Assembly (NCBI GenBank): GCA_903926205.1
Contig: CAIYID010000043.1
Location: forward strand, 1 to 56,172
Reading direction: 5' to 3'
From: an uncultured Bdellovibrionales bacterium
GTDB taxonomy: Bacteria > Bdellovibrionota > Bdellovibrionia > Bdellovibrionales > Bdellovibrionaceae
Length of the DNA stretch: 56,172 bases
The notes under the pieces are model-generated. The model did no database searches, was not told the origin of the DNA, and saw only the letters and a list, made by a program, of their open reading frames with translations. Below are positions 24,537 to 32,800 of this stretch, piece after piece. The position numbers and the translations under genes were made by a program. Numbering within the stretch: the first letter of the stretch is position 1; each line of letters begins with the position of its first letter.

Positions 24537-26216
24537 TCAAGAAATTTCTTTAGGCAGTCGCAACACAAATCGCGTGTGAGGAAAGTGCTCATCGAGAGTT
24601 AGCGTCCCGCCGTGTTCTTCCGCGATTTTTCGAGAAATATGCAAACCTAGGCCAGTTCCTTTATCCGCAGATTTAGATGTAAAAAATTGAATAAATAATT
24701 TTTTTCGAATTTCAGGAGGAATAGGATTGCCAGAGTTAATAATTGAAAAATCGACAGATTCCTTAGACTCCGTCACTCTCACTTCAATCCATTTTTCCTC
24801 TAATTTATCAATCGCATCCCTGGCATTATTTACTAAATTTAAAAGGACCTGCACTATTTTTGTTTGATGTGCCAAGACGATCGAAGAATTGGCCTCAATA
24901 CTCAGTTTTAACTCAATTTCATGCCCCTTCAGGCCGACCTTACACAGACCCGTCAGATCATTTATAATGTCTTCTACTTTGACGGCAACTTTTGCTTGTC
25001 CCTCTTCACTTCTCGCTGATTTGCGATGAGTGTCTAAGACCAGCACGACATGAGTTAATACCTTGTCAATAGGCTCAAAAAGAGCCGGTGAAACCTTATC
25101 ATTCACTTCCCTTTTAATTTTTCTAATTTGGGCTTGTATCACCATGATTTGGTTTGCGAGTTCATGTGCCAGCGTCGCCGAGCTTTCACCAACAGCCGCC
25201 AGCTTTGAAAGAATTCCCATTTGCCGTCCCTGCTCGACAAGTCGGCGTCCAACAAATTGAAGATATTGATAAGTCATTATTATTAAAATTATTCCGGCGA
25301 TCGTAGCGGCTTTTACGGACTCTTTGTAAATTCTAAGTTTATCTCTTTGATCAATTTTTAGTAGGATATTTGCAATTTTTTTACCAGAGGTGTCTCTAAA
25401 AGCGATTCGACCATATTGAAAACCACCCTCCGCGTGACTGTCCTCGTCTTTTGAAAAATCTAATTTCATCAGAGGCTTCATATCGATAAAGCCACTGGTA
25501 TAAACGGGCACTTCATTTTCAAAGACAGACCATTCATTTTTCGCATGAGTTTGTTCAATGAATTTAAGATATTTATCTTGCTCGATGTCTTTTTTTGAGG
25601 TTGTTAGTATAAAGGGTGAATCTACGACAGCGGCTAAATCTTGCGCAATGTCTGATATTTTTTTTGAAATCTCAATGAACGCAATAATTTTACCATTGTA
25701 AAACCAAGGGACAACCGTGCGCACTGTGAAATCTCCGCTTCCATCGCCCTCGATGGCCATCGCCGTTTTTTTTGTCTGTTCCGCTTCAAGATAACTTTTT
25801 CGATTCACTTTATCGCCATAGCTCGTGGTATCGTGCGCACGCACTAATACTTTGCCAGTGGAATCATAAATATAAAGTTTATTGATCAAAGCGACTTGTT
25901 TTAAAGTTTCAAATAAATTGACCAAAATACGTGCTAAAGCCTGATGATCTTGCTTTAAAGCTGCGGCTCTTAATTCTTCACTTAGCATCATGGCATTTGC
26001 GGTTGTTTCCGCTAGATCTTGCGTTTTTAAGATCAATTGACCATAGAGGCTTTTAATGGAGTCTTCATTTTTTCGCAGAATATAGTCGTTATCGACACTC
26101 ATTGAAAAGTTCAATACGTAGGCAAATAATCCAATTGCAATGATTATGATGCCAACGATTGGAAGCATCCATTTTATTTTTTGGTAATTTCGATAAATAA
26201 AGTTATTTCGTATCAT
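24537..26216 (-). CDS. Orphan membrane sensor histidine kinase
   Basis: A 559-residue kinase. Transmembrane helices at about 17-37 and 302-320 flank a 260-residue periplasmic sensor that looks like a double CACHE domain (KLYIYDSTGKVLVRAHDTTSYGD). The phosphoacceptor is H351 in ATLAHELANQ. In the ATPase domain the N box (NLVNNARDAI) and G2 box (GTGLGLHIS) are present. The G1 box reads NSGNPIP, with Asn494 where most kinases have Asp, and Pro for the second Gly. No response regulator is adjacent. It is divergent from the porin gene at 26435 and converges with the exporter operon; either could be its output. Confidence 0.88.
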   Translation of the reverse strand: MIRNNFIYRNYQKIKWMLPIVGIIIIAIGLFAYVLNFSMSVDNDYILRKNEDSIKSLYGQLILKTQDLAETTANAMMLSEELRAAALKQDHQALARILVNLFETLKQVALINKLYIYDSTGKVLVRAHDTTSYGDKVNRKSYLEAEQTKKTAMAIEGDGSGDFTVRTVVPWFYNGKIIAFIEISKKISDIAQDLAAVVDSPFILTTSKKDIEQDKYLKFIEQTHAKNEWSVFENEVPVYTSGFIDMKPLMKLDFSKDEDSHAEGGFQYGRIAFRDTSGKKIANILLKIDQRDKLRIYKESVKAATIAGIILIIMTYQYLQFVGRRLVEQGRQMGILSKLAAVGESSATLAHELANQIMVIQAQIRKIKREVNDKVSPALFEPIDKVLTHVVLVLDTHRKSARSEEGQAKVAVKVEDIINDLTGLCKVGLKGHEIELKLSIEANSSIVLAHQTKIVQVLLNLVNNARDAIDKLEEKWIEVRVTESKESVDFSIINSGNPIPPEIRKKLFIQFFTSKSADKGTGLGLHISRKIAEEHGGTLTLDEHFPHTRFVLRLPKEIS

Positions 26217-26312
26217 TTAAACTATGATTCTATTTTTTCCTAAAAGAGATCTCAATCATGAAAAGAAAATCTCGACTCATTTTAAGATTGCCTGCTGTTA
26301 AACTAGTTAAAA

Positions 26313-26339
26313 TTGACTTGAAAAAAACACAATTATAAT
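26313..26339 (+). promoter_or_regulatory. Possible sigma-70 promoter for the porin gene
   Basis: TTGACT (26313-26318) and TATAAT (26334-26339) are near-consensus boxes. The 15-bp spacing is shorter than the optimal 17. They lie 95 bp before the GTG start at 26435, in the gap divergent from the kinase. Confidence 0.45.
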
Positions 26340-26434
26340 ATTCTCTAGGCCAAATTAAGGTTCATTGAGAGTAAAGAAATAAATCCAAACAAGACTAGTC
26401 TTTTTTGCGATTGTTTGGCGACGGAGGGGGAAGA

Positions 26435-27478
26435 GTGAGTTTTAATGGTGGACGTTTTTTGCTTGGGGCTGGACTTTTAGTCTTTGTACTACTGAGTTCT
26501 CCGACGGTTTATGCGGCTAATGTCTCTGGTTTTATCAACTTTGAATATAACCAATTCAATATCGGGGGAAAAAGCTCAAATCCTGATCAAAACCCTCCTT
26601 TTGGTGGTTTTGATCTCCAACGCATTGGAATCGATTTTGAACATGATCAAGACATATTTACAGCAATTGCTCAGCTCCAAATTGAGCACGGAGCTCAGTT
26701 TCGAGATATGGGGACGGGATCGGGAGCGGCTGCGGCGTCTCCAACTGCTTTTGGGGAAGTTGGTTTAGAGCGGGGTTGGATCCAAGCTCGATTTGATGAG
26801 CTTTTTCATTTGAAACTAGGAAAGGAACTTATTCCAACTCTTTGGGAGAGAGAGCATTATCCTAGCCTTTACATGTCGATCTCTGAGCCTCAGATTGAGG
26901 AAAATGTTTTTCAAGAATACATCATCGGCGCTCTTGCTGAGGGAACGCTTCCGTGGGGATTTCTTTATAACCTTTGGCTTAATAATGCCGAGAATACTCT
27001 TACATCAAGTGGAGGGCATTCGGTCGCCTCTGACAAAACAACTTTACCGCCAGACTACGGAGGTCGCTTTGGCTGGCAAAATGCTGGGGATGATTATTCA
27101 ATGTATTTTGGAGCGTTGCTTGTTAAAGAACAAAACGTTCAATCCGATACTGTTTACGGATTTGAAACTGCTCTAAAATGGAAATCTTTTTCACTGTGGT
27201 CTGAGTATAGTAGAGCTTTAATCACGCGCGGTTATTATCTTCTTCCATCTTATACTTTTTATCTGAAAGCTGGGACGGAACTAACGCTTTATATTCTTTT
27301 TGATTCTTTTAACAATGATGTTGTTGGACCACAATCTCGTAATATTGCAGGCTTTGGTCTGAATTATAAACCAAAGCCCTATTTAACCCTAAAAGCAGAA
27401 GAGATGTGGACACAAGCAAATAATGCCGAACAAGCTTCACAAGCCTTTCGACTTGGCTTCATTTACCATTTTGACTGA
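26435..27478 (+). CDS. Outer-membrane porin-like beta-barrel
   Basis: A 347-residue protein starting at GTG 26435, chosen because GGAGGGGG stands 5 bases before it; an upstream TTG in the same frame has no such site. A signal peptide (FLLGAGLLVFVLLSSPTVYA) leads into alternating beta-strand sequence with aromatic ends (VSGFINFEYNQFNIG, FGLNYKPKPYLTLKAEEMW) and a terminal aromatic pattern FRLGFIYHFD, the usual C-terminus for barrel insertion. It resembles phosphate-selective or general porins. Substrate is unknown. It is followed 15 bp later by a small secreted protein gene. Confidence 0.8.
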   Translation: MSFNGGRFLLGAGLLVFVLLSSPTVYAANVSGFINFEYNQFNIGGKSSNPDQNPPFGGFDLQRIGIDFEHDQDIFTAIAQLQIEHGAQFRDMGTGSGAAAASPTAFGEVGLERGWIQARFDELFHLKLGKELIPTLWEREHYPSLYMSISEPQIEENVFQEYIIGALAEGTLPWGFLYNLWLNNAENTLTSSGGHSVASDKTTLPPDYGGRFGWQNAGDDYSMYFGALLVKEQNVQSDTVYGFETALKWKSFSLWSEYSRALITRGYYLLPSYTFYLKAGTELTLYILFDSFNNDVVGPQSRNIAGFGLNYKPKPYLTLKAEEMWTQANNAEQASQAFRLGFIYHFD

Positions 27479-27493
27479 TTCATGGAAAAATTT

Positions 27494-27796
27494 ATGAAAA
27501 ATGCGTTATATCTTTTAGTAATATTATTTGCACTAAAGCCTTCGTCTGCCTTAGCGATATTTTATTATCAAAACAAAGGTGGAACGCTGACCAAAATCGA
27601 TGAAACCGCTTTTTTAAAATGTAACAAAATTATTTTTCGCGCAGCTGGAAAAAATGAACTTCCAGTCAATTTAAAACGAAAAGTTTTAAATGCACTTCTT
27701 CGTGGGGATGCAATAAATGATTCAGCCGCAGCAAGCTCAGAGCTGAAAAAAATGGAACTCGGTTGTAGTTACAGTGATAAAGACGATCTTAGCTAA
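27494..27796 (+). CDS. Small secreted protein downstream of the porin
   Basis: About 100 residues with a signal peptide (MKNALYLLVILFALKPSSALA) and two cysteines in the mature part (LKCNK, LGCSYS). An in-frame ATG four codons upstream (27482) is also possible. The one chosen has GGAAAAA at the right distance and starts the signal peptide. The spacing suggests co-transcription with the porin. No family was recognised; it could be a periplasmic partner of the porin or of the divergent kinase, but that is only inferred from position. Confidence 0.6.
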   Translation: MKNALYLLVILFALKPSSALAIFYYQNKGGTLTKIDETAFLKCNKIIFRAAGKNELPVNLKRKVLNALLRGDAINDSAAASSELKKMELGCSYSDKDDLS

Positions 27797-27828
27797 GGAT
27801 CTATCTGTTCATATTGCGACTGAAAAAA

Positions 27829-28278
27829 TTAAGGTTCTGCGACCAAAACTTGATAAGACATTTCAGGAACAGTTCCAGAATGGACTTTGAAGATTTTCTT
27901 ATATCCCGCTCGACCAATATTGCCCACCCAGCTTTGGGTCGACGGAGCGACAGAGGTCGTTCCATTGTTGTTCACATAAAAAGTTAGACTGGTATCGTTA
28001 GTAACAAGCGCAAGAACACTGGGTTCTCCCTGTCTAAAAGCGCGGTCACTCCAGGCGCAAGTACCTGGGTCAACGCCCTGTGTGGCAGGTTTCGATGCAG
28101 GGGTAAATCCAAAAGCTAATAATTGAACTCCAATATGAGTTGGAGTTGTAACTGGTTTCATCGTGACAGTGATACCAGGACCGAAAGCACAGGTAAGGTC
28201 ATAATCTTGACCATAAGCCTGGGCGCTGAATAAATTAATCATCACCAAATTGAATCCCAAAACTATAATTGCTTTCAT
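27829..28278 (-). CDS. Secreted protein of unknown family
   Basis: A 149-residue protein with a signal peptide (MKAIIVLGFNLVMINLFSAQAYG) and a beta-rich mature domain. It has two cysteines (LTCAFGP, GTCAWSD) and Thr/Asn-rich stretches (TNDTSLTFYVNNNGTTS) of the sort seen on secreted surface proteins. An AAAGGACTTTTTA ribosome-binding region precedes the ATG. It lies downstream, on the same strand, of the TIGR02147 regulator, separated by 133 bp with no terminator seen. Function is unknown. Confidence 0.7.
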   Translation of the reverse strand: MKAIIVLGFNLVMINLFSAQAYGQDYDLTCAFGPGITVTMKPVTTPTHIGVQLLAFGFTPASKPATQGVDPGTCAWSDRAFRQGEPSVLALVTNDTSLTFYVNNNGTTSVAPSTQSWVGNIGRAGYKKIFKVHSGTVPEMSYQVLVAEP

Positions 28279-28411
28279 TAAAAAGTCCTTTCGATGATTT
28301 TTATAAAGTGTTTGGTTTTATATTCGATCTTAGTTAAAACTCAAAGAAGTTATTTTTTAGATGATTTTCAATTGAAAAAAACTCACATTCTTAACTCTTT
28401 CTTACATGTTA

Positions 28412-29245
28412 TTATTGATTAATCGACTCCATCAAAGAAGATAAATGATAGAAATCAAAGTTCATACCGTAGGTGACTTCTTCTTTTGACGTTTGAATGA
28501 TTTTGTTAGCCGAGTTTAAGTTTTGCATCAAAAGTTCTTTAATGGTGTCCACATCTTTTCGCGCCAAAGTGACTGCCGAGGAGTAATGAAAATTATTTTT
28601 AAAATTTTGATCCAAAGACTGAATGGTTCTTATTCGCCAATTGATATGATGATTTCTCACTTGAGGGGAATCAATGCCAAGATGTATATGCTTTGATCCG
28701 ATAGAATAATTTCGGCCATCATTATTTGCTAGTTCCGTGCGTACTAAAAAATCAAGTATGGCACGAGTTGATACGATCGGAATATTCAAGGCTTTTGAAA
28801 TTCGATCAGGGGTGTTGAGCTCTGGAATAGATAAAGAGACATGAATCGCGGCAAATTGCCAAGCGCTGTAGTAGCGCAGTTCATCTTCAGCGGCGATGGA
28901 ATCGACCTTGCCGATTCTTTTTTTAATGATTTGGCGGGATTTTAAAACTTGCTCCATCTGATTTTGAAAATAGTTTTCTAGCGATTTAGTTCCGGCTCGA
29001 GCTTTTTGAACCAGCAGCAAAAAATAGTGAGATTCTTCTTCGTTGTGACCAATAAATTGATTTAATTTATCGGCTTGCTCTAAATTTAAAAGAATTTGCC
29101 CGTGAAGAACCTGAGAAATAAGCGTGGTGTGAACACCAATAAATTTTGCGGCGCTGGACTTTAATCCTTTTCTTCGACTTTTGTCCCCGAAGTGATTCAG
29201 CAAATATCGTCGATAATCCTTAAAATCAAAAACTGCTGAACTCAT
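28412..29245 (-). CDS. TIGR02147-family putative regulator
   Basis: A 277-residue protein of the TIGR02147 family. Hallmarks are the start FDFKDYRRYLLNHFGDKSR, a helix-turn-helix-like region (SSAAKFIGVHTTLISQVLHG), and the middle AEDELRYYSAWQFAAIHVSLS followed by a winged-helix-like segment (ISKALNIPIVSTRAILDFLV). In Bdellovibrio-like genomes these genes often stand beside genes for secreted proteins, as here: a secreted gene lies downstream and another is divergent. Repression or activation of these is plausible. The family has no settled biochemical function that I know of. Confidence 0.85.
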   Translation of the reverse strand: MSSAVFDFKDYRRYLLNHFGDKSRRKGLKSSAAKFIGVHTTLISQVLHGQILLNLEQADKLNQFIGHNEEESHYFLLLVQKARAGTKSLENYFQNQMEQVLKSRQIIKKRIGKVDSIAAEDELRYYSAWQFAAIHVSLSIPELNTPDRISKALNIPIVSTRAILDFLVRTELANNDGRNYSIGSKHIHLGIDSPQVRNHHINWRIRTIQSLDQNFKNNFHYSSAVTLARKDVDTIKELLMQNLNSANKIIQTSKEEVTYGMNFDFYHLSSLMESINQ

Positions 29246-29396
29246 TAAAACTCCTTACTAAAAATATTTAATATTAGTAATACATAAAATAAAACAATGC
29301 AATTTTATAAATTAAATCTACTTAATTTTTCTGAGTTTTTCGATACTGAAGTTGCAAAAGCAATGACTGCTTTGTAAAAACTAACTAGGAGAATTT

Positions 29397-30392
29397 ATGA
29401 AAAAGCTTCTTTTAACTCTCATCGTAAGTATCGGATCAATCGCTCACGCCGGCGCCATCAGCGGTGGCGGAGGCAAGGGTGTCGTTTGTCGGGATTCGCA
29501 GGGAGTTATTACTTCGGCGCAAACTTCTGATCTTTACGAAGGAAAAGTTCTGTATGGACTTAATATTGTATCTGACAGTGCCCCTGCCTTTGATCAAGTG
29601 AAAAGTGCGCTGAATACCATTCCAGAAAGTTCAAGAGGACTTATCACTTATTATACCTCTATTGTAATTAAAGGAATGCAGATTGTTCATGGAATGGATC
29701 TTCTGCCCATTGAAGATGCTCTTTTGGTTGCCATACCTCATGGGTGTAAGCCCGAACAGTTGGCAAATTATTTCGACGATAAACATATTTTAGTCGATGG
29801 AGACATTTGGGATCGAATGGATCCAACAAACCAAGCCTCTCTTATTTTGCATGAGGCCGTTTATGCTTCTGAAAGAGTTAATGGAGCTAAAAATTCTCAA
29901 CGCTCACGACATATCGTAGCGAGTTTATTTGATCCAAGTACTAAATGGGTCGATACCGTGGAAGGCTTGCCGGTCAAAGGGTCTTATCTTAATTGCGGGG
30001 CTGCTGGGAGTTTTTTTCGGGCCTTTAAAAATTCAGAAAATGAATGGATTCTTCAGTTCCAACTTCTTGGTGGTGGTAATGTCATGAGTAAAAAGATTTT
30101 CAGCGTACCTCAACTCGCTGGCTTTGATTTCGAAGAAGCAAAAACTTTACCAATTTTATCTGGTGATGATAAGATAGGAACACAAAATTCGCTCAGCGGT
30201 TCTGCAAGATCAATTTTTGAAGACAGTGACCTCGTTACTATCACTAAGAAATGGGAAGCAATTAAGGATAAAAGTGGGCAGGTAGTTAAGGGTTATCAGG
30301 TGCCTCGATATTATCTAACTTGGACTTCGGCGACCTATCCTGATTCAGCCGTCTATGAGCAATTAATTAACTGTTCATTTATTTTTCCATAA
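29397..30392 (+). CDS. Secreted protein with an HE-containing motif, divergent from TIGR02147 gene
   Basis: A 331-residue protein with a signal peptide (MKKLLLTLIVSIGSIAHA), then a glycine-rich mature N-terminus (GAISGGGGKGVVCRD). The segment ASLILHEAVYASER (H152, E153) resembles the metal-binding helix of gluzincin-like peptidases but lacks the second histidine, so catalysis is doubtful. Cysteines at C31, C117 and later could form disulphides. The C-terminal part (from about residue 190) is beta-rich. AGGAG precedes the ATG and a strong terminator follows, so it is monocistronic. I know this gene style from predatory bacteria but not its function. Confidence 0.75.
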   Translation: MKKLLLTLIVSIGSIAHAGAISGGGGKGVVCRDSQGVITSAQTSDLYEGKVLYGLNIVSDSAPAFDQVKSALNTIPESSRGLITYYTSIVIKGMQIVHGMDLLPIEDALLVAIPHGCKPEQLANYFDDKHILVDGDIWDRMDPTNQASLILHEAVYASERVNGAKNSQRSRHIVASLFDPSTKWVDTVEGLPVKGSYLNCGAAGSFFRAFKNSENEWILQFQLLGGGNVMSKKIFSVPQLAGFDFEEAKTLPILSGDDKIGTQNSLSGSARSIFEDSDLVTITKKWEAIKDKSGQVVKGYQVPRYYLTWTSATYPDSAVYEQLINCSFIFP

Positions 30393-30420
30393 AACAGATT
30401 GAATAGAACACTCGTTTTAA

Positions 30421-30455
30421 AAAAATGAGACGGCAGTTTGTCGTCTCATTTTTCT
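30421..30455 (+). terminator. Strong rho-independent terminator
   Basis: AAAAATGAGACG (30421-30432) pairs perfectly with CGTCTCATTTTT (30442-30453) around a 9-base loop. The second arm ends in a T run. It lies 29 bp after the stop of the secreted protein gene. The A-rich first arm would also let it work on the opposite strand. Confidence 0.92.
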
Positions 30456-30672
30456 ACATTTTGAGGTGACGGTATACTCCTTTAGAGGCTCAACTCGTCG
30501 GCAAGCTTCAATCAATTTGGCGACTCGCCCTTTGAATATATTTCATAGTGCCAATTCTCGATCATTTGTGTGGAGCTTCACCCAATTTTTATGGTAGAAC
30601 CTCGCAGGTTTAAAATCGTAAATAATTAAAATACTTTTCCAAAGTTAATTGGTGTTTGATGGGGTTGCGGAA

Positions 30673-31758
30673 ATGTCAGTGACAAATTTTTATTCTTTGT
30701 CCGTGCCGGGTTTGAAGGAGTTCCTTCAAGGCCTTGGTAAGGAGCAATTCCGTGCGCAGCAACTCTATAAATGGGTTTATGAAAAGCGCGTGCAAGACCC
30801 CGAGCAAATGCTCAATCTCTCGAAAGATTTTCGAGCAGAGCTCAAAGGCAAGGTGAGTTTTGATCTGCCGGCGATGACCCAGCATTTGAAAAGTCTTGAT
30901 GGAACTCAAAAGTTTTTATTTCAGTTGAAGGATGGTCTAACCGTGGAATCAGTTCTGATTCCCTCGGAGGAGCGACTCACACTTTGTATTTCTTCTGAGG
31001 TGGGTTGTAATATGGCCTGCAAATTTTGTTATACGGGAAAACAGAAATTAAAACGCAGGCTCACGGCAGATGAGATCGTTGGCCAATTTATTTTGGTCGA
31101 AGATGTGATCAAAGCTCAGGAACAAAAAGTATCCAACCTCGTTTTTATGGGAATGGGCGAGCCTCTTGATAACTGTGAGGCGGTTTTTAATAGCATCGAG
31201 ATTTTGACCAATGATTTTGGGCGAAATATTTCTCGTCGTAAAATCACGGTTTCTACTTCTGGCTTGATCCCTGAAATGTGGAGGGTGACGGCAAGTCGCA
31301 CTCGGCTAGCTGTATCGCTGAACGGATACGATGAGGCCAGCCGTTCGGAACTGATGCCGATCAATAAGAAATATTCCTTGGCCGCGCTTTTGGACGAATG
31401 CCTGAAATACACTCAGGCGACGGGTGATCGAGTGACCTTTGAGTATGTTTTGCTTAAAGGACTGACAGATCAAGTGGAACATGCCCGTCAACTTTGGCAA
31501 GCTGTGCGTCGCGTGCCTTGCAAAATTAATATTATTCCATTCAATGAGCATCCGGGCTCTATCTATGAACGACCGAGCGACGCCACGATTGAGCGGTTTC
31601 ATTCAGAGCTCGGGCGACTCGGTGCCCATGTCTTGATGAGAAGAACCATGGGACGAGATATTTTTGCTGCTTGTGGACAACTCACATCAGAGTTTGAAAA
31701 TAAGCCCAGAAACATGGATATTTCTAATTCCAAAATCGGAGGAGTCGCACGTGTCTGA
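30673..31758 (+). CDS. rlmN: 23S rRNA (adenine2503-C2)/tRNA methyltransferase
   Basis: A 361-residue radical-SAM enzyme methylating A2503 of 23S rRNA and A37 of some tRNAs. The Fe-S motif is VGCNMACKFCYTG (C112, C116, C119). The two catalytic cysteines are visible: C105 in TLCISSEVGC and the C-terminal one in FAACGQL. Other motifs are FMGMGEPLDN and KINIIPFNEHPGS. The frame opens earlier at a TTG (30649), but ATG 30673 gives the usual N-terminus. The stop overlaps the GTG of the next gene by 8 bases, so the two are translationally coupled. Confidence 0.96.
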   Translation: MSVTNFYSLSVPGLKEFLQGLGKEQFRAQQLYKWVYEKRVQDPEQMLNLSKDFRAELKGKVSFDLPAMTQHLKSLDGTQKFLFQLKDGLTVESVLIPSEERLTLCISSEVGCNMACKFCYTGKQKLKRRLTADEIVGQFILVEDVIKAQEQKVSNLVFMGMGEPLDNCEAVFNSIEILTNDFGRNISRRKITVSTSGLIPEMWRVTASRTRLAVSLNGYDEASRSELMPINKKYSLAALLDECLKYTQATGDRVTFEYVLLKGLTDQVEHARQLWQAVRRVPCKINIIPFNEHPGSIYERPSDATIERFHSELGRLGAHVLMRRTMGRDIFAACGQLTSEFENKPRNMDISNSKIGGVARV

Positions 31759-32659
31759 AATTTTAGTGGTTGGAAGTTTAGCCTATGATAGTATTCAAAC
31801 CCCATCTGGGAAAGTCGATCGCGCTCTTGGGGGCTCGGCGAATTATTTTTCTTTGGCATCCAGCCTTTTTGCTCCTGTGAGAGTCGTGGGTGTTGTCGGA
31901 GAAGATTATCAATCTCAAGATATTGAATTGTTGAAGTCTCGAAAAGTGGATACGTCCGGAATGTCTGTCGTCAAAGGAAAGACCTTTCATTGGGAAGGCG
32001 CTTACGAAGGCGACATGAATGAAGCCATCACCAAAAAAACGGAGCTGAATGTTTTTGAACATTTTGATCCGACTCTGCCAGAGCATTATCGCGACTCAAA
32101 ATTTGTTTTCTTGGCTAATATTTCTCCAGATTTGCAATTAAAAGTCCTGAACCAATGTCACAATCCACTCTTTATCGGCATGGACACGATGAACTTTTGG
32201 ATCACGTCGAAACTTGCAGATTTGCAGCAAGTCCTTAAAAAAGTCGATGTTGTTTTGATCAATGAAGGCGAAGCCATGATGTTGACAGGAGCGAAGAACG
32301 CCATCGAGGCGGCTAAAAAAGTCATCGCGCTCGGGCCAAAGGCTTTAGTGATCAAGCGTGGCGAGTACGGCTTTGTTATGTACACTCAAGACCAAGGTTT
32401 CTTTATTTTACCGGCTTTTCCAATTGATAAGGTGATTGACCCAACTGGAGCTGGCGATACTTTTGCGGGAGGCTTTTTCGGTCACTTAGCAAGTCTCGGT
32501 CGAAAGCCGCTTGTCGGGGATTTAAAAGAGGCTTGCATTCGGGGCTCAATTTTAGCTTCTTTTACTATTCAGGACTTTGGTGTGAAGGGCTTGGCTAAGG
32601 TTGATATGGGTGCATTGGAAATGCGAACTATTCAGTACCATAAAGTTATATCTATTTGA
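31751..32659 (+). CDS. PfkB-family carbohydrate/nucleoside kinase
   Basis: A 302-residue kinase starting at GTG 31751, supported by GGAGGAG 6-7 bases upstream and by coupling with rlmN. It shows the family start ILVVGSLAYDSIQTPSGKVDRALGGSANYFSLAS and the catalytic anion-hole motif DPTGAGDTFAGGFFGHLA. The overall pattern is nearer to adenosine/inosine-type than sugar-phosphate kinases, but the substrate cannot be fixed from sequence. A terminator follows it at 32679. Confidence 0.88.
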   Translation: MSEILVVGSLAYDSIQTPSGKVDRALGGSANYFSLASSLFAPVRVVGVVGEDYQSQDIELLKSRKVDTSGMSVVKGKTFHWEGAYEGDMNEAITKKTELNVFEHFDPTLPEHYRDSKFVFLANISPDLQLKVLNQCHNPLFIGMDTMNFWITSKLADLQQVLKKVDVVLINEGEAMMLTGAKNAIEAAKKVIALGPKALVIKRGEYGFVMYTQDQGFFILPAFPIDKVIDPTGAGDTFAGGFFGHLASLGRKPLVGDLKEACIRGSILASFTIQDFGVKGLAKVDMGALEMRTIQYHKVISI

Positions 32660-32678
32660 TAAGACAATAGAATTTAAT

Positions 32679-32727
32679 AAATCCAGAGGGTTTAGCCCTA
32701 GGTCCATCCTGGATTTGGCTATTTTTT
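32679..32727 (+). terminator. Probable rho-independent terminator
   Basis: AAATCCAG (32679-32686) pairs with CTGGATTT (32709-32716), with further internal pairing of GGG and CCC in the 22-base loop. A T run follows at 32722-32727. It lies 20 bp after the PfkB kinase stop. Confidence 0.65.
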
Positions 32728-32800
32728 GTCCATTGTTTGGCTCATCAAATGATTTGAAGGCTCAAGAAAATCTGCGAGTTTTCCGATACTTGTACTAGAT

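Noticed and set aside
24510-24572. Short 20-codon plus-strand frame after the ABC ATPase gene
   Set aside because: It overlaps the end of the kinase gene in the opposite direction and has no recognisable ribosome-binding site or peptide features.
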